Assembly: GCF_026011715.1 (NCBI RefSeq)
Contig: NZ_BRVM01000004.1
Span: 139,286 to 203,285, forward strand
Direction: 5' to 3'
Length of the DNA stretch: 64,000 bases
Source of the DNA: Cytobacillus sp. NCCP-133
GTDB lineage: Bacteria > Bacillota > Bacilli > Bacillales > Cytobacillaceae
This document shows positions 44,826-54,791 of this stretch, in pieces; the stretch's first letter is position 1; each line of letters opens with the position of its first letter. A program made the position numbers and the translations under genes. The notes beneath the pieces were generated by a model. The model saw only the letters and a list, made by a program, of their open reading frames with translations, had not been told where the DNA came from and ran no database searches.

Positions 44826-45249
44826 GTTTCGTTCCCCCTTTGGAAATTGCTTTTTAAAAAGCTTCTTCAAACACTCCTGCTTACGGGAGTGCTGGCGTTC
44901 CTTTAAACCTGCCGCTAAGGCAAACCTGCTAAGTTCAGCTTGACAGCTATCTTTCTAACTCCAAAGCTTAAAGCATATCTTATGACATTTTACTATATGG
45001 TCTGTGAATTTGAAAGTCATACTTCCCCATCTCTATTATAACGCATGTCCCCTGCCCCTATGTCAAGGGAATTTTCTTGAAAGCAAACTATTGCAATCAG
45101 AAGGGTTGTGTGATAAATTATTAAAGTATCTTTTAATGTCGAAATCCGAATTGGATTTTTCACATTAATTCAGATGGATGAATCTGATTATTGCAAATGA
45201 AAGCATGAAAAATAGTTTCAGCTTTGGTATAGTAAGGAGGGAAACATAC
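44826..45249. other. Divergent region between yloU and rpmB
   Basis: 424 bp without a gene. The left half is the yloU leader, with a stem CACTCC/GGAGTG near 44872-44895. The right half holds a weak rpmB promoter (TTGCAA 45091-45096, TAAATT 45114-45119) and two hairpins in the rpmB leader: AAATCC/GGATTT (45142-45158) and TCAGAT/ATCTGA (45170-45187). Confidence 0.5.
45035..45066 (-). promoter_or_regulatory. yloU promoter with 20-bp spacer
   Basis: Minus strand: perfect -35 TTGACA (45061-45066) and perfect -10 TATAAT (45035-45040), but 20 bp apart instead of 17. The spacer has a tandem AGGGG-C-AGGGG. Such spacing needs help from an activator or is weak. Confidence 0.5.
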
Positions 45250-45438
45250 ATGCCACGCAAATGTGTTGTAACTGGTAAAAAAACAACTTCAGGTAACGCA
45301 CGTTCTCACGCAATGAACGCTAACAAGCGTACTTGGGGTGCTAACCTTCAAAAGGTACGTATTCTTGTAGACGGCAAGCCTAAACGCGTTTGGGTTTCTG
45401 CAAGAGCACTTAAATCAGGTAAAGTAGAACGCGTTTAA
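45250..45438 (+). CDS. rpmB: 50S ribosomal protein L28
   Basis: A 62-residue L28: [20 protein letters not shown], then [19 protein letters not shown] and a basic end. The ATG at 45250 has a perfect AAGGAGG at 45234-45240, so the 24-codon extension to 45178 is rejected. It is monocistronic on the plus strand, divergent from yloU, with its own terminator; B. subtilis has the same layout. Confidence 0.98.
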   Translation: MPRKCVVTGKKTTSGNARSHAMNANKRTWGANLQKVRILVDGKPKRVWVSARALKSGKVERV

Positions 45439-45447
45439 TCTGCGCAG

Positions 45448-45475
45448 GGACATCCTTTATTGGATGTCCTTTTTA
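45448..45475 (+). terminator. rpmB terminator
   Basis: Perfect 8-bp stem GGACATCC/GGATGTCC, 6-base loop, followed by TTTTTATTTTTT. Confidence 0.92.
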
Positions 45476-45504
45476 TTTTTTGCAAATTTACTCCCCAAAT
45501 TCGC

Positions 45505-45536
45505 AAAAAATAAAAGCACCCCGAGGAGAGGTGCCC
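45505..45536 (-). terminator. spoVM terminator
   Basis: On the minus strand GGCACC pairs with GGGTGC around a short loop, followed by TTTTATTTTTT. Convergent with the rpmB terminator. Confidence 0.75.
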
Positions 45537-45583
45537 AGTTTATCTCTGATAACTGCAGTAATCTGTTTTTAAAATGTATGGGG

Positions 45584-45664
45584 TTAGCCCTTTTTGAAGG
45601 TTCCTAGCATGGCACGCACAATGCCGCCTAAAAATTTCGGAAGTTTAATGGTATAGAATCTCAT
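45584..45664 (-). CDS. spoVM: Stage V sporulation protein M
   Basis: A 26-residue amphipathic helix that marks the convex forespore membrane and recruits SpoIVA for coat assembly. The encoded peptide starts MRFYTIKLPKFLGGIVRAML and ends GTFKKG, differing from B. subtilis SpoVM at few positions (K2R, S22T, R24K and the end). GAGGAGG lies 9-10 nt upstream. Its presence shows the organism can form endospores. Position between thiN and rpmB is conserved. Confidence 0.97.
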   Translation of the reverse strand: MRFYTIKLPKFLGGIVRAMLGTFKKG

Positions 45665-45822
45665 TACTCGTGTCCCTCCTCACGATCTTACGCATCCATT
45701 CTGTTCTTCGATCGTCCTCACTATCTTATTCAATTAATGAAAGATAAGTACTCATGATTACCAAAATGATTAGAAAGCAATTTCAACATAGACAGATGCC
45801 CAGCTTCCGCCTTCCGCTTTTG

Positions 45823-46467
45823 TTAATCCTTGCTTCTTACAACCATTAATATGCCTTCAGTGAAAGAAAAAGTACCATAATCCTCAATAAGTTCATTACT
45901 AATACACAGCGTAGACCCGATAGGTACTGTATGATTTTTGAGCGGATACTTGAAATTCTTGAGCGTAAGACCTTTCACTTCCATGGTAACCGGGATAAAA
46001 GAAAAATATTTAAAGTCTTTAATTTCCTGTATTGTGTACTCGCCTGACGACTTAACATAAATTATGTTCTTTTTGTCAATAATCTCGATTAATACCGCCA
46101 TATCCAATAAGACTGGCTTGATCAGAAGCTGAATATTGGCAAATAAATGGTCAAGCCTTCCCCCAGTCGCACCGAACAAACGGATCCTATCTGCATTCTG
46201 CTCTAGCGCCCAATTCAATGCAAGCTCCATATCAGTCTCATCTTTTTCCGGCATAAACCTGTTAAGCTCTGTTACTTTTTCTTCAATCAGTGCAAGTTCT
46301 TCCGTCGTGACAGAATCAAAGTCACCAAATGCCAAATCCGGCTGGATATCATTTTGAATAAGGGTCAAAACTCCTCTATCTACACCGATCCACATACCAT
46401 CATTTCGGTAGGGCAAGAGCTCCGGTATAAGATTCGCCGGGCCTCCAGCTAGAATATTAATCTTCAT
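45823..46467 (-). CDS. thiN: Thiamine pyrophosphokinase
   Basis: Makes thiamine diphosphate from thiamine and ATP. 214 aa with WIGVDRGVLTL, LAFGDFDSVTTEE, EKDETDMELALNWALE and GATGGRLDHLFANI; a beta-rich C-terminal thiamine-binding part follows (FSFIPVTMEVKGLTL). It matches B. subtilis YloS by position. A perfect hairpin lies between rpe and this gene. Confidence 0.94.
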   Translation of the reverse strand: MKINILAGGPANLIPELLPYRNDGMWIGVDRGVLTLIQNDIQPDLAFGDFDSVTTEELALIEEKVTELNRFMPEKDETDMELALNWALEQNADRIRLFGATGGRLDHLFANIQLLIKPVLLDMAVLIEIIDKKNIIYVKSSGEYTIQEIKDFKYFSFIPVTMEVKGLTLKNFKYPLKNHTVPIGSTLCISNELIEDYGTFSFTEGILMVVRSKD

Positions 46468-46510
46468 TTATAGTTCACTCCAATTATAAGCCTTTAGCTA
46501 TAAAATGATG

Positions 46511-46541
46511 AAAAAGCCAGCTGATGAACAGCTGGCTTTTT
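46511..46541. terminator. rpe terminator
   Basis: Perfect 13-bp stem AAAAAGCCAGCTG/CAGCTGGCTTTTT, loop ATGAA, 6 bp after the rpe stop. A- and T-flanks make it symmetric. Confidence 0.88.
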
Positions 46542-46546
46542 CATTA

Positions 46547-47191
46547 TTAACCTTTTAAAGCAGCAATGGCCTCAGTTCTGTCAGATTGATTATAGATTGC
46601 TGAACCTGCAACCAATACTGTAGCACCTGCTTCAATACATTGCTTCGAGGTTTCTTTGTTAACGCCGCCGTCCACTTCGATTTCAAGCTCCAGCCCTTTT
46701 AATTCGGCCATCTTTTTAACGGCTGCAATTTTTGATAGAACTGAAGGAATAAATTTTTGCCCGCCAAAACCGGGATTAACAGACATCAGCAGAACCATGT
46801 CTATATCCTCTATGATATGCACTATTGAACTTACCGGGGTAGCCGGGTTAAGGACCACACCTGCTTTTATTCCAAGAGATTTAATATAATGTACGGTTCT
46901 ATGCAAATGTCTGCATGCTTCAACATGGACTGTAATATAGTCGGCCCCTGCATTTACAAAGGCCTCGATATAGTCATCCGGATTTTCAATCATCAGGTGG
47001 ACATCCAAAGGAAGCTTAGTAACTGGGCGAATCGCATCTACAATTAAAGGGCCAATCGTAATATTCGGTACAAAATGGCCATCCATTACATCCACATGGA
47101 TATAATCGGCTCCTCCGCGCTCTACATCTTTAATCTCTTCTCCCAGTTTAGAAAAGTTCGCTGATAAAATGGAAGGTGCGATTTTAACCAT
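46547..47191 (-). CDS. rpe: Ribulose-phosphate 3-epimerase
   Basis: Pentose-phosphate enzyme, a TIM barrel of 214 aa: [60 protein letters not shown] and [12 protein letters not shown], with metal-binding His/Asp in these motifs. It starts 3 bp after rsgA. Confidence 0.97.
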   Translation of the reverse strand: MVKIAPSILSANFSKLGEEIKDVERGGADYIHVDVMDGHFVPNITIGPLIVDAIRPVTKLPLDVHLMIENPDDYIEAFVNAGADYITVHVEACRHLHRTVHYIKSLGIKAGVVLNPATPVSSIVHIIEDIDMVLLMSVNPGFGGQKFIPSVLSKIAAVKKMAELKGLELEIEVDGGVNKETSKQCIEAGATVLVAGSAIYNQSDRTEAIAALKG

Positions 47192-47194
47192 AAA

Positions 47195-48076
47195 TTAATA
47201 CCTCGGCTTTCTGTCTTTTATTTCCTGTAGAAATGCTTTGTAGTGTTCATATCTATACAAAGGAATTTCACCAGTTTCACTTGCTGCTTTCACAGCGCAT
47301 TTCGGTTCGGCCATATGCAGGCAGCCTCTGAATTTGCATTCTTCGCTCTTCGCCTGAATTTCGGGAAAACAAAAATTCAGGTCCTCCATTTCAATATCTG
47401 TAAATTCAAGGGAACTAAACCCTGGAGTATCGGCAACAAGGCCCTTGCCTACCTCAATAAGCTCAACATGCCTGGTCGTATGCTTTCCCCTGCCCAAATG
47501 TGACGAAATATCATTGGTCTTAAGCTCCAAATCCGGCCTTAAAACATTTAGTAGTGAGGATTTTCCAACCCCGGACTGTCCGGCAAATACAGAAATTTCA
47601 CCTTCCAGATATGGCATTAAATCCTTTACGCCCTCTTCTGTCTCAGAGGAAGCAAGCAGGACATCATATCCCGCTTGCCGGTAATCTGATGCATATTGCT
47701 GAATTTTTTTATATTCCTCTTCATTAGTAAGATCGATTTTGGTTATGCAAATGATTGGCTTAATGTGGTTGAATTCAACCAGCACAAGGAACCTGTCCAA
47801 TAGCGAGCTGCTGAAGCCGGGTTCCACTGCTGAAAACACTAGAATAGCCTGATCTACATTTGCAATCGGAGGACGGATCAATTCGTTTTTCCGGTCCTTC
47901 ACTTCCAAAATATAGCCTTCAATATTATTTTCAGCTTGGAATACAACCTCATCTCCGACAAGCGGAGTAACCTTATTTTTGCGGAAAACCCCGCGTCCGC
48001 GGCATTGGATCGTTTCATCACCGCATAATACATAATAAAACCCGCTTAAGGCTTTTATAATTTTGCCTTCAGGCAT
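47195..48076 (-). CDS. rsgA: Ribosome small subunit-dependent GTPase A
   Basis: Late 30S assembly GTPase, circularly permuted. An N-terminal OB fold leads to G4 CITKIDL (near residue 118), G1 GQSGVGKSSLLN (near 168) and G3 DTPGFSSLEF; the C-terminal zinc part has CFPEI, ECKFRGCLHMAEPKCAV. 293 aa with AAGGAGGG upstream. In B. subtilis (CpgA) it lies beside and is phosphorylated by PrkC. Confidence 0.96.
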   Translation of the reverse strand: MPEGKIIKALSGFYYVLCGDETIQCRGRGVFRKNKVTPLVGDEVVFQAENNIEGYILEVKDRKNELIRPPIANVDQAILVFSAVEPGFSSSLLDRFLVLVEFNHIKPIICITKIDLTNEEEYKKIQQYASDYRQAGYDVLLASSETEEGVKDLMPYLEGEISVFAGQSGVGKSSLLNVLRPDLELKTNDISSHLGRGKHTTRHVELIEVGKGLVADTPGFSSLEFTDIEMEDLNFCFPEIQAKSEECKFRGCLHMAEPKCAVKAASETGEIPLYRYEHYKAFLQEIKDRKPRY

Positions 48077-48094
48077 AGCAGCCCTCCTTATATA

Positions 48095-50083
48095 TCATTC
48101 TTCTGGGTAGGATACATCTTTTTGTTCAATAACCTGGCCATCACGCATGATAGCATAAGCAGCTTTCTGTCCAGGAGCAATCTGTACATCAATCGTTATG
48201 ACCGTATCTTCATATATGAGCTCAGTATGCACCGGTGATGAATCAGGATTGTTCATATCCTTAATGTATATTTGTACTTCATTTGGTGCCCCTTCTTCAG
48301 CAGGTTTATATGGCACACTCAGTTCTAAGTTAACCGTTTTAGGCGGAAGTTCTTCCTTCCCTTTTGAAAGAACCACCGTTACTTTCTGTCCTTTAGCCAG
48401 GTTTGTCCCCGGAGCAGGATCCTGGTTGATGACTAGTCCTTCAGGTACTTCATCATGAAACTCTTCATCGCCATATTCTACATTTAGCCCTGACGACTCT
48501 TCGTATTCCTGAAGCCCTTTTTCGTTATAGCCGCGCAAATCTTTCAATTGGATTGGAGCCGGCCCTTTGCTGACGGTAAATACAAGCTCGGTTTCCTCTG
48601 GCACAACAAGATCTCCTTCTGAAAAATTTTGATCCAGAATCGTTCCTGCCGGCTCACTTTCATTATTTTCTTCTGTTTTTTCTATGTTTTTAAATTTTTT
48701 GCCTTCAAGCAACCGGAATACTTCATCATATTGGCGGCCCTCATAATTGGAAAGCTCAAACTTTTCCTTGCCAGAGCTTTCATAAATGTCTATAGTAGTT
48801 CCTGCTTTTACGGTTCTTCCCGCTTTCGGGTCCGTTTTAACCACGTGGCCTTCTTCTATTTCAGGATCACTGATTTTGAGGGTCTCATCAACAGGAAAAC
48901 CTGCAGCAACAAGTTCGGCCACTGCATCTTCTACTTCTTTTCCTGAAACATCAGGAACCTCTACATCCTTCGGTTCAAGCAGGTCTGGAAGGACAGTTAT
49001 GGTTAGAACAGCTAATGCTATTAATGTTAGGAATACCGAAACCAAAATAATTGGCCATTTCTTTTTTTTCTTTTCCTTCTTCTTTTGTTTTTTCTTCTTT
49101 TCTGGATCCGGTTTTGCAATCGGCTGAGTATCAGCTTTTGGGTCTTTTGAATGAACAAGCGTTTCATCCATATTTTGATATGGCTTATCGTTTGTTATGA
49201 CGGGTATAGCTTTTGTGGCATCATCATCAATCGGAACCATGAATTTTTCTTCATGAAGCCTCTCCGGATCCAGTGCGGTTCTTATATCCTCTTCCATTCC
49301 ATCCACCGTATCATACCGGTGAAAAGGGTCTTTTGCTGTTGCTTTTAATACAATATTTTCAACACTCTGTGGTATGGATGAGTTCCACCTTTTCAGGGAA
49401 GGTGTCTCTGATTGCAGATGTTTAAGCGCAATTGATACGGCGGACTCACCGGAAAACGGCAGCCTGCCAGTCAAAAGCTCAAACATAACGATTCCAAGGG
49501 AATAGATATCCGACTTTCTGTTGGCCATTCCTCCACGGGCCTGTTCAGGTGAAAGATAATGAACGGATCCGAGCACAGAATTAGTCTGGGTAATGCTGGT
49601 CGCACTAAGAGCCATAGCAATGCCAAAGTCCGTGATTTTAACATTCCCTTGTCTGTCTATTAATATATTATGCGGTTTAATATCCCGGTGGATAATATGG
49701 TTCTGATGTGCATGAGAGATAGCCGAAGTCAGCTGTTTCATAATCTCAAGGGCTTCCTCAATTTCCACCGGGCTGTTTTGCTGTATGTATTGCTTTAAAG
49801 TTTGGCCATCAACATATTCCATCACAATATAATAAATGGAATCTTCTTCGCCAACGTCATAGATGCTTACAATGTTCGGGTGGGTTAAGCTAGTAGCAGA
49901 TTGGGCTTCACGATGGAATCGGCGGATAAATTCTTCATCTTCGGCAAAGTCCAGCCGTAGTACTTTAACAGCTACATCGCGGTCCAGGATCATATCATGT
50001 GCCAGGTAGACATTAGCCATGCCCCCTCCGCCAATCATATCAAGAATCTTATAGCGCCCGCTTATTCTTCTGCCTTTAATCAT
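48095..50083 (-). CDS. prkC: Ser/Thr protein kinase PrkC with PASTA domains
   Basis: Membrane Hanks-type kinase that senses muropeptides and beta-lactams. The kinase domain (about 10-270) has the glycine loop IGGGGMANV, catalytic Lys40 (VAVKVL), HRDIKPHNIL and DFGIAMALS, with the activation-loop threonines in SATSITQTNSVLGS. A Lys-rich stretch and one membrane helix (about 338-360) lead to three PASTA repeats (about 370-575) and an Ig-like C-terminal domain. 662 aa. It starts 6 bp after prpC, its antagonist phosphatase. Confidence 0.97.
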   Translation of the reverse strand: MIKGRRISGRYKILDMIGGGGMANVYLAHDMILDRDVAVKVLRLDFAEDEEFIRRFHREAQSATSLTHPNIVSIYDVGEEDSIYYIVMEYVDGQTLKQYIQQNSPVEIEEALEIMKQLTSAISHAHQNHIIHRDIKPHNILIDRQGNVKITDFGIAMALSATSITQTNSVLGSVHYLSPEQARGGMANRKSDIYSLGIVMFELLTGRLPFSGESAVSIALKHLQSETPSLKRWNSSIPQSVENIVLKATAKDPFHRYDTVDGMEEDIRTALDPERLHEEKFMVPIDDDATKAIPVITNDKPYQNMDETLVHSKDPKADTQPIAKPDPEKKKKQKKKEKKKKKWPIILVSVFLTLIALAVLTITVLPDLLEPKDVEVPDVSGKEVEDAVAELVAAGFPVDETLKISDPEIEEGHVVKTDPKAGRTVKAGTTIDIYESSGKEKFELSNYEGRQYDEVFRLLEGKKFKNIEKTEENNESEPAGTILDQNFSEGDLVVPEETELVFTVSKGPAPIQLKDLRGYNEKGLQEYEESSGLNVEYGDEEFHDEVPEGLVINQDPAPGTNLAKGQKVTVVLSKGKEELPPKTVNLELSVPYKPAEEGAPNEVQIYIKDMNNPDSSPVHTELIYEDTVITIDVQIAPGQKAAYAIMRDGQVIEQKDVSYPEE

Positions 50084-50089
50084 ATTTTA

Positions 50090-50839
50090 TCACCCGCTCT
50101 CACTGCCATCATCAAACTCGACAATTACGAGCGTTATGTTATCTTCGCCGCCATTTTGATTAGCCTTTTCAGTTAGCACCTGGGCTTTCGCTTCCAAGGT
50201 TCTGCCGCTCTTTAGAATATCATCCATTTCAGAAACATTGACTTTGTTGGATAGGCCATCAGAGCATAGCAATAACAGGTCGTCTTCTTCGAAGGTGATG
50301 GTTTTGATATCCATTTCAACTGATGACTCAGTGCCTAACGCCCTGAGAAGGACATTTTTCCGGGGATGATGCTCGGCATCTTCTTTCGTAATTTGCCCTG
50401 AGCGCACAAGTTCGTTCACTAGGGAATGGTCCTCAGTCAGCTGCTGGAAACCTAATTCATTAAGGATATAACAGCGGCTGTCTCCTATATTAGCAACCGT
50501 TGAGAATCGGTCCGTACAGATGGCAGCAACTACGGTAGTTCCCATACCTTCACATTCCGCATTTTCTTTTGAATGTTCAAAAAGAATCTTGTTTACCTGT
50601 TCAATATGCCGCTTCAGCCATTCTTCGGCTTCTTCTGCAGTCTTGATTTCATCAGTCGTTTCCCAAAATCCTTTTAATCTTGCTATGGTCATTTCACTGG
50701 CTACATCACCGGCGCGGTGGCCGCCCATGCCATCTGCGACGATGGCAAGGCGCTGCCCGCTGCTGTTCATGTAGATTCCGCCATTATCTTCATTATGCTG
50801 TCTGACTTTTCCACGGTCTGTCATAAAAACAGCTTTCAT
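50090..50839 (-). CDS. prpC: PP2C-type protein phosphatase PrpC
   Basis: Metal-dependent phosphatase that reverses PrkC phosphorylation. 249 aa with FMTDRGKVRQHNEDN, VADGMGGHRAGDVAS, VANIGDSRCYIL, LLCSDGLSNKV and GGEDNITLVIVEF, the metal aspartates being in these motifs. The ATG at 50839 has AGGTG 6 nt upstream; the longer frame to 50905 overlaps rlmN. It is 4 bp after rlmN. Confidence 0.96.
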   Translation of the reverse strand: MKAVFMTDRGKVRQHNEDNGGIYMNSSGQRLAIVADGMGGHRAGDVASEMTIARLKGFWETTDEIKTAEEAEEWLKRHIEQVNKILFEHSKENAECEGMGTTVVAAICTDRFSTVANIGDSRCYILNELGFQQLTEDHSLVNELVRSGQITKEDAEHHPRKNVLLRALGTESSVEMDIKTITFEEDDLLLLCSDGLSNKVNVSEMDDILKSGRTLEAKAQVLTEKANQNGGEDNITLVIVEFDDGSESG

Positions 50840-50843
50840 TCTG

Positions 50844-51929
50844 TCACCTCGTCTCCTCTTTTCGCTCCTTTGCACGAAGTTGTCCACATGCTGCATCAAT
50901 ATCATGACCGTGCTCGCGGCGAATCGTTACATTAATGCCGTTTTTCTTTAATGTTTTTTCAAATGCGAAGATTTGATCTTTCGGTGTCCTCACATAATCT
51001 CTTTCTGGCACATAGTTTACCGGAATCAAGTTTACGTGGCATTTAATATCTTTGATCAGCTCAGCCAGCTCCTCTGCATGCTCAGCCTGGTCATTTACAC
51101 CGCCGAACAATCCATACTCAAAACTGACGCGCCTTCCTGTATTATTAACATAATACCTGATGGAGTCCATTAAATCAGGCAACTTATAAGCACGGTTGAT
51201 TGGCATCAGGCGGCTTCTGATTTCTGTATTCGGAGCATGCAGGGAAATGGCAAAATTTATCTGCATGTTTTCATCCGCAAATTTATAAATTTTAGGAATG
51301 ATTCCGCTTGTTGAGACGGTAATATGGCGCGCACCGATATTTAGGCCCTTGTCATGGTTGATTATTTTTAAGAACGAAAGCATGTGGTCATAGTTGTCAA
51401 AAGGCTCGCCAATGCCCATGATGACAACCGAGCTGACTCGTTCATTTGTTTCATCAAGTGCCTGTTGTACTTTTACGACCTGAGCAACGATTTCTCCTGC
51501 TTCCAGGTTGCGTTTTAATCCGCCTAAAGTGGAAGCGCAGAAAGTACAGCCAATCCGGCAGCCTACTTGGGTTGTGACACAAACTGAATTACCATATTCA
51601 TGCCTCATCAACACCGTTTCAATTGAATAGCCGTCGTGAAGCTCAAAAAGGAATTTTATTGTCCCGTCTGCTGATTCCTGCTGAATAATAGTTTTAAGAG
51701 TTGTAAGCGAGAAATTCACTGACAATATATCCCTTAAGCTTTTTGACAAATTTGTCATTCCTTCGAAAGAAGTGACTCTTTTCGTATATAGCCAATCAAA
51801 AATTTGCTCTGCACGGAAAGCTTTCTCATTATTTTCTTTAAGCCAGTTTTTTAACTCATGCAGCTGTAGAGTATAAATGGATGGTTTTTGTCCGGCTGTT
51901 GACTTTTTCTCAGTTGCTGTTTGTTCCAT
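50844..51929 (-). CDS. rlmN: Dual-specificity 23S rRNA/tRNA A2-methyltransferase RlmN
   Basis: Radical-SAM enzyme that methylates C2 of A2503 in 23S rRNA and A37 in some tRNAs. It has the cluster motif [10 protein letters not shown] near residue 117, [22 protein letters not shown] and the C-terminal methyl-carrying cysteine in DAACGQL. 361 aa. It begins at the base after the rsmB stop. Confidence 0.97.
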   Translation of the reverse strand: MEQTATEKKSTAGQKPSIYTLQLHELKNWLKENNEKAFRAEQIFDWLYTKRVTSFEGMTNLSKSLRDILSVNFSLTTLKTIIQQESADGTIKFLFELHDGYSIETVLMRHEYGNSVCVTTQVGCRIGCTFCASTLGGLKRNLEAGEIVAQVVKVQQALDETNERVSSVVIMGIGEPFDNYDHMLSFLKIINHDKGLNIGARHITVSTSGIIPKIYKFADENMQINFAISLHAPNTEIRSRLMPINRAYKLPDLMDSIRYYVNNTGRRVSFEYGLFGGVNDQAEHAEELAELIKDIKCHVNLIPVNYVPERDYVRTPKDQIFAFEKTLKKNGINVTIRREHGHDIDAACGQLRAKERKEETR

Positions 51930-53285
51930 TTATTGCACCTTCTTTCTCAGACAGGAAATGTAAAACCCGTCCGAACCTATATCCTGCGGTAAAATTTGAA
52001 GTTCAAACCCGTCTATAAATGGAGCGATTGCCTTTGGCATCCGCTCCCTGACAGAAGTGTCCCCTTCAAAGTCCGCATTTTCCTTTAAAAACGATTGCAC
52101 AACATGCTCGTTTTCTTCCTTGTCCACTGTACATGTACTATAAACTAGAATACCACCTTTTTTCAGCAAAGGCGAAACGGCAGCCAAAAGATTTCTTTGA
52201 ACCTTATGGAGGTGGAATAAATCTTCTTCCTTCTTGGTATATTTCATATCCGGCTTTCTTCTCATCACACCGAGGCCGGAACACGGAGCATCCACTAAGA
52301 TGCGGTCAAAAGATTCTTTTTCATAATGCTCTTGGACTTTTCTGCTGTCAAGTGCATTCGTCTTTATATTAGTCAGTCCCAGTCTCGCAGCATTATCATT
52401 AATTAGTTTAACTTTATGCTCGTGAAGATCCAATGAGATTACCTGTCCGGTATTTTGCAGCGTTTCAGCAATGTGTGTTGATTTTCCTCCAGGTGCTGCA
52501 CAGGCATCCAGCACAGTTTCATTCTGACTTCCGCCAAGTGCATAGGCAACCAGCATGGAACTTTCATCCTGAATGGTAATCAATCCATCTTTAAAAGCCT
52601 GGGAATTAGCCAAATTGCCTCTTAAACATTTTATGGCTACCGGGATAAAGGGGCTTGCTTCTACTTCGAAACCTTCTTTTTCGAGAAGAGATAAACATTC
52701 CTCCCTGGTTCCTTTTACCACATTAACTCTTGCTGTCTGCAAAGAAGCAGTCAAATTGATTTCACACATTTTCATTGCCTCTTCGAAGCCGAGCTGTCCG
52801 ACCCATCTTTTTACAAGCCATAATGGATGGCTAGTCTCGATCGAAAGGCGCTCAACCGGATCTCCAATTTGTTCGAGGGAAGGAAGCCCTTGCCTCTGAA
52901 TATTTCTCAGCACACCGTTAACCATGCCGGAAATCCCCTTATGGCCTCGCCTTTTCGCAATTTCTACTGCCTCAAAAATGGCTGCACGGTCTGGGATCTT
53001 ATCCAGGTAAACCATCTGATAAAGGGTCAGTCTTAACAGCTGCTTTACCCAGCTTTCAACTTTTTTATTTCCTTTTAAAAAAGGTATCAAATAAAAATCA
53101 AGGGTCATCCGCCGTTGAAGCGTGCCATATGTTAATTCTGTAAGCAGGCCTATATCCTTTTGGCTGATTTCATTCTTCTTTATGGCATTATTCAGTAAAA
53201 GGTTGCTGTAGGACTGATTTTTCTCAATCGTCTCCAACAAATCTAATGCAGCTTCTCTGACATTTTTATTATCTTGCTTCTTCAT
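51930..53285 (-). CDS. rsmB: 16S rRNA (cytosine-967-C5)-methyltransferase
   Basis: An N-terminal NusB-like helical domain (about 1-140) is joined to a SAM methyltransferase. Motifs include [18 protein letters not shown] (SAM site), [17 protein letters not shown] (catalytic-loop Cys) and [13 protein letters not shown] (second Cys). 451 aa. The start overlaps the fmt stop by 4 bp. Confidence 0.96.
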   Translation of the reverse strand: MKKQDNKNVREAALDLLETIEKNQSYSNLLLNNAIKKNEISQKDIGLLTELTYGTLQRRMTLDFYLIPFLKGNKKVESWVKQLLRLTLYQMVYLDKIPDRAAIFEAVEIAKRRGHKGISGMVNGVLRNIQRQGLPSLEQIGDPVERLSIETSHPLWLVKRWVGQLGFEEAMKMCEINLTASLQTARVNVVKGTREECLSLLEKEGFEVEASPFIPVAIKCLRGNLANSQAFKDGLITIQDESSMLVAYALGGSQNETVLDACAAPGGKSTHIAETLQNTGQVISLDLHEHKVKLINDNAARLGLTNIKTNALDSRKVQEHYEKESFDRILVDAPCSGLGVMRRKPDMKYTKKEEDLFHLHKVQRNLLAAVSPLLKKGGILVYSTCTVDKEENEHVVQSFLKENADFEGDTSVRERMPKAIAPFIDGFELQILPQDIGSDGFYISCLRKKVQ

Positions 53286-54232
53286 TCGCTGTCTCCTAGA
53301 CGGTCGCCGGCTGTAAGATGGGCGCCTGCCCCTCTTAGAAATTGTTCCGCAGGCATTTTTTTCTTGCCGGAAGGCTGCAGCTCCGTAATTTTAATCGCTG
53401 TATCATTTCCGGTTGAAACCACTAAGCCGGTTTCTTGAAGGCTGATGATGGTACCTGGTGCCCCGCTGCCGGATGATTGTACCTTTTCTGAGCTCCAAAC
53501 CTTCATTACGTTTCCATCAAATGTCGTATATGCAACAGGCCATGGATTTAATCCTCTTATATGGTTGTATATTTCCTCGCCTGTTTTGCCCCAGTCAATC
53601 TTTTCCTGTTCACGTTTAATATTATAGGCAAAAGTGGCTTCCTCATCGTTTTGTTTTATAGGGGTCAGTTCCCCATTCAGAAGCTTTGGGAGCGTTTCGG
53701 ATAGAAGCTCGGAACCTGCAGCGCTAAGCTTATCATGAAGTGTGCCAACAGTATCCTTTTCAGTAATAGAGACTTCTGCCTGTGTTAAAATATCACCGGC
53801 ATCAAGCTTCTCGGCCATATACATGATTGTAATCCCTGTCTTATCCTTCCCCTGTAAAATGGAATAATGGATCGGTGCCCCGCCGCGAAGCTCTGGAAGA
53901 AGCGACGCGTGAACATTGATGCAGCCATATTTTGGGGCTTCCAGAAGTTCTTTTGGCAGAATTTGTCCAAAAGCAGCCGTAACAACCAGGTCAGGCTTGA
54001 GCGAAAGAATTTTTTCCAGTTCATCCGGCTGGCGGATTTTCTCAGGTTGAAATACAGGAATACCCTGTTTTTCAGCTTCCACTTTAACAGGTGGAGGGGT
54101 AAGAGTTTTCTTTCTCCCCACCGGTCTGTCTGGCTGTGTGACAACTCCAATCACTTCATAGCCGTCCTTTAAAATTTGCTGCAATACTGGTACAGAAAAA
54201 TCGGGTGTTCCCATAAATACAATCTTTGTCAT
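53282..54232 (-). CDS. fmt: Methionyl-tRNA formyltransferase
   Basis: Formylates initiator Met-tRNA. 316 aa with [42 protein letters not shown] (catalytic Asn-His), [19 protein letters not shown] and the C-terminal OB-type tRNA-binding domain. It overlaps def by 4 bp, pairing the enzymes that add and remove formyl groups. Confidence 0.97.
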   Translation of the reverse strand: MTKIVFMGTPDFSVPVLQQILKDGYEVIGVVTQPDRPVGRKKTLTPPPVKVEAEKQGIPVFQPEKIRQPDELEKILSLKPDLVVTAAFGQILPKELLEAPKYGCINVHASLLPELRGGAPIHYSILQGKDKTGITIMYMAEKLDAGDILTQAEVSITEKDTVGTLHDKLSAAGSELLSETLPKLLNGELTPIKQNDEEATFAYNIKREQEKIDWGKTGEEIYNHIRGLNPWPVAYTTFDGNVMKVWSSEKVQSSGSGAPGTIISLQETGLVVSTGNDTAIKITELQPSGKKKMPAEQFLRGAGAHLTAGDRLGDSE

Positions 54233-54714
54233 TCAGCTTCCAGTCCTTCCAACTCATCTTCATTCAAATATTTGGTCACTTTTGATGTAAATAAAACTCC
54301 ATGCAGATGATCAATTTCATGCAGGATGGCTCTGGCCAAAAAGTCTTCTGCTTCAAGCGTATAGAATTTCCCTTTGCGATCCTGAGCCTTTATTTTTACA
54401 TAACCAGGCCTTATTACTTCTCCATACAAGCCAGGAAAACTCAAACACCCCTCCGGTCCTGTCTGTTCTCCTTTAGTTTCAAGGACTTCCGGATTTATCA
54501 GTTCAATTGTTTCAATTTCATCATCTATATCAACAATGGCGATCTTCTTGGCAAGCCCAATTTGCGGAGCAGCAAGGCCGACACCATCAAATTCAACCAT
54601 TGTATCATACATATCGTTTAATAATTTGCCCAGCTTCTTATCAAAAACCTGAACGGGTTCGCATTCTTCTTCAAGAATTTCAGCCGGGTAAGTTACTATT
54701 TTTTTTACAGCCAA
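54229..54714 (-). CDS. def: Peptide deformylase
   Basis: Removes the N-formyl group from new proteins. 161 aa with all three motifs: [10 protein letters not shown] (near 45), EGCLSFPG with the metal cysteine (near 90) and HEIDHLHG with two metal histidines (near 131). The start is TTG, with GGAGG 9 nt upstream. Coupled to fmt. Confidence 0.96.
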   Translation of the reverse strand: MAVKKIVTYPAEILEEECEPVQVFDKKLGKLLNDMYDTMVEFDGVGLAAPQIGLAKKIAIVDIDDEIETIELINPEVLETKGEQTGPEGCLSFPGLYGEVIRPGYVKIKAQDRKGKFYTLEAEDFLARAILHEIDHLHGVLFTSKVTKYLNEDELEGLEAE

Positions 54715-54791
54715 AATATATTTCCTCCATTTTTATCTATTTTCAACCAATTTTCATTTATTCATAACCATGATTAACCCTAAAAAAGCCT

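Noticed and set aside
45178..45249. N-terminal extension of L28
   Set aside because: The perfect AAGGAGG at 45234-45240 and the known L28 length place the start at 45250.
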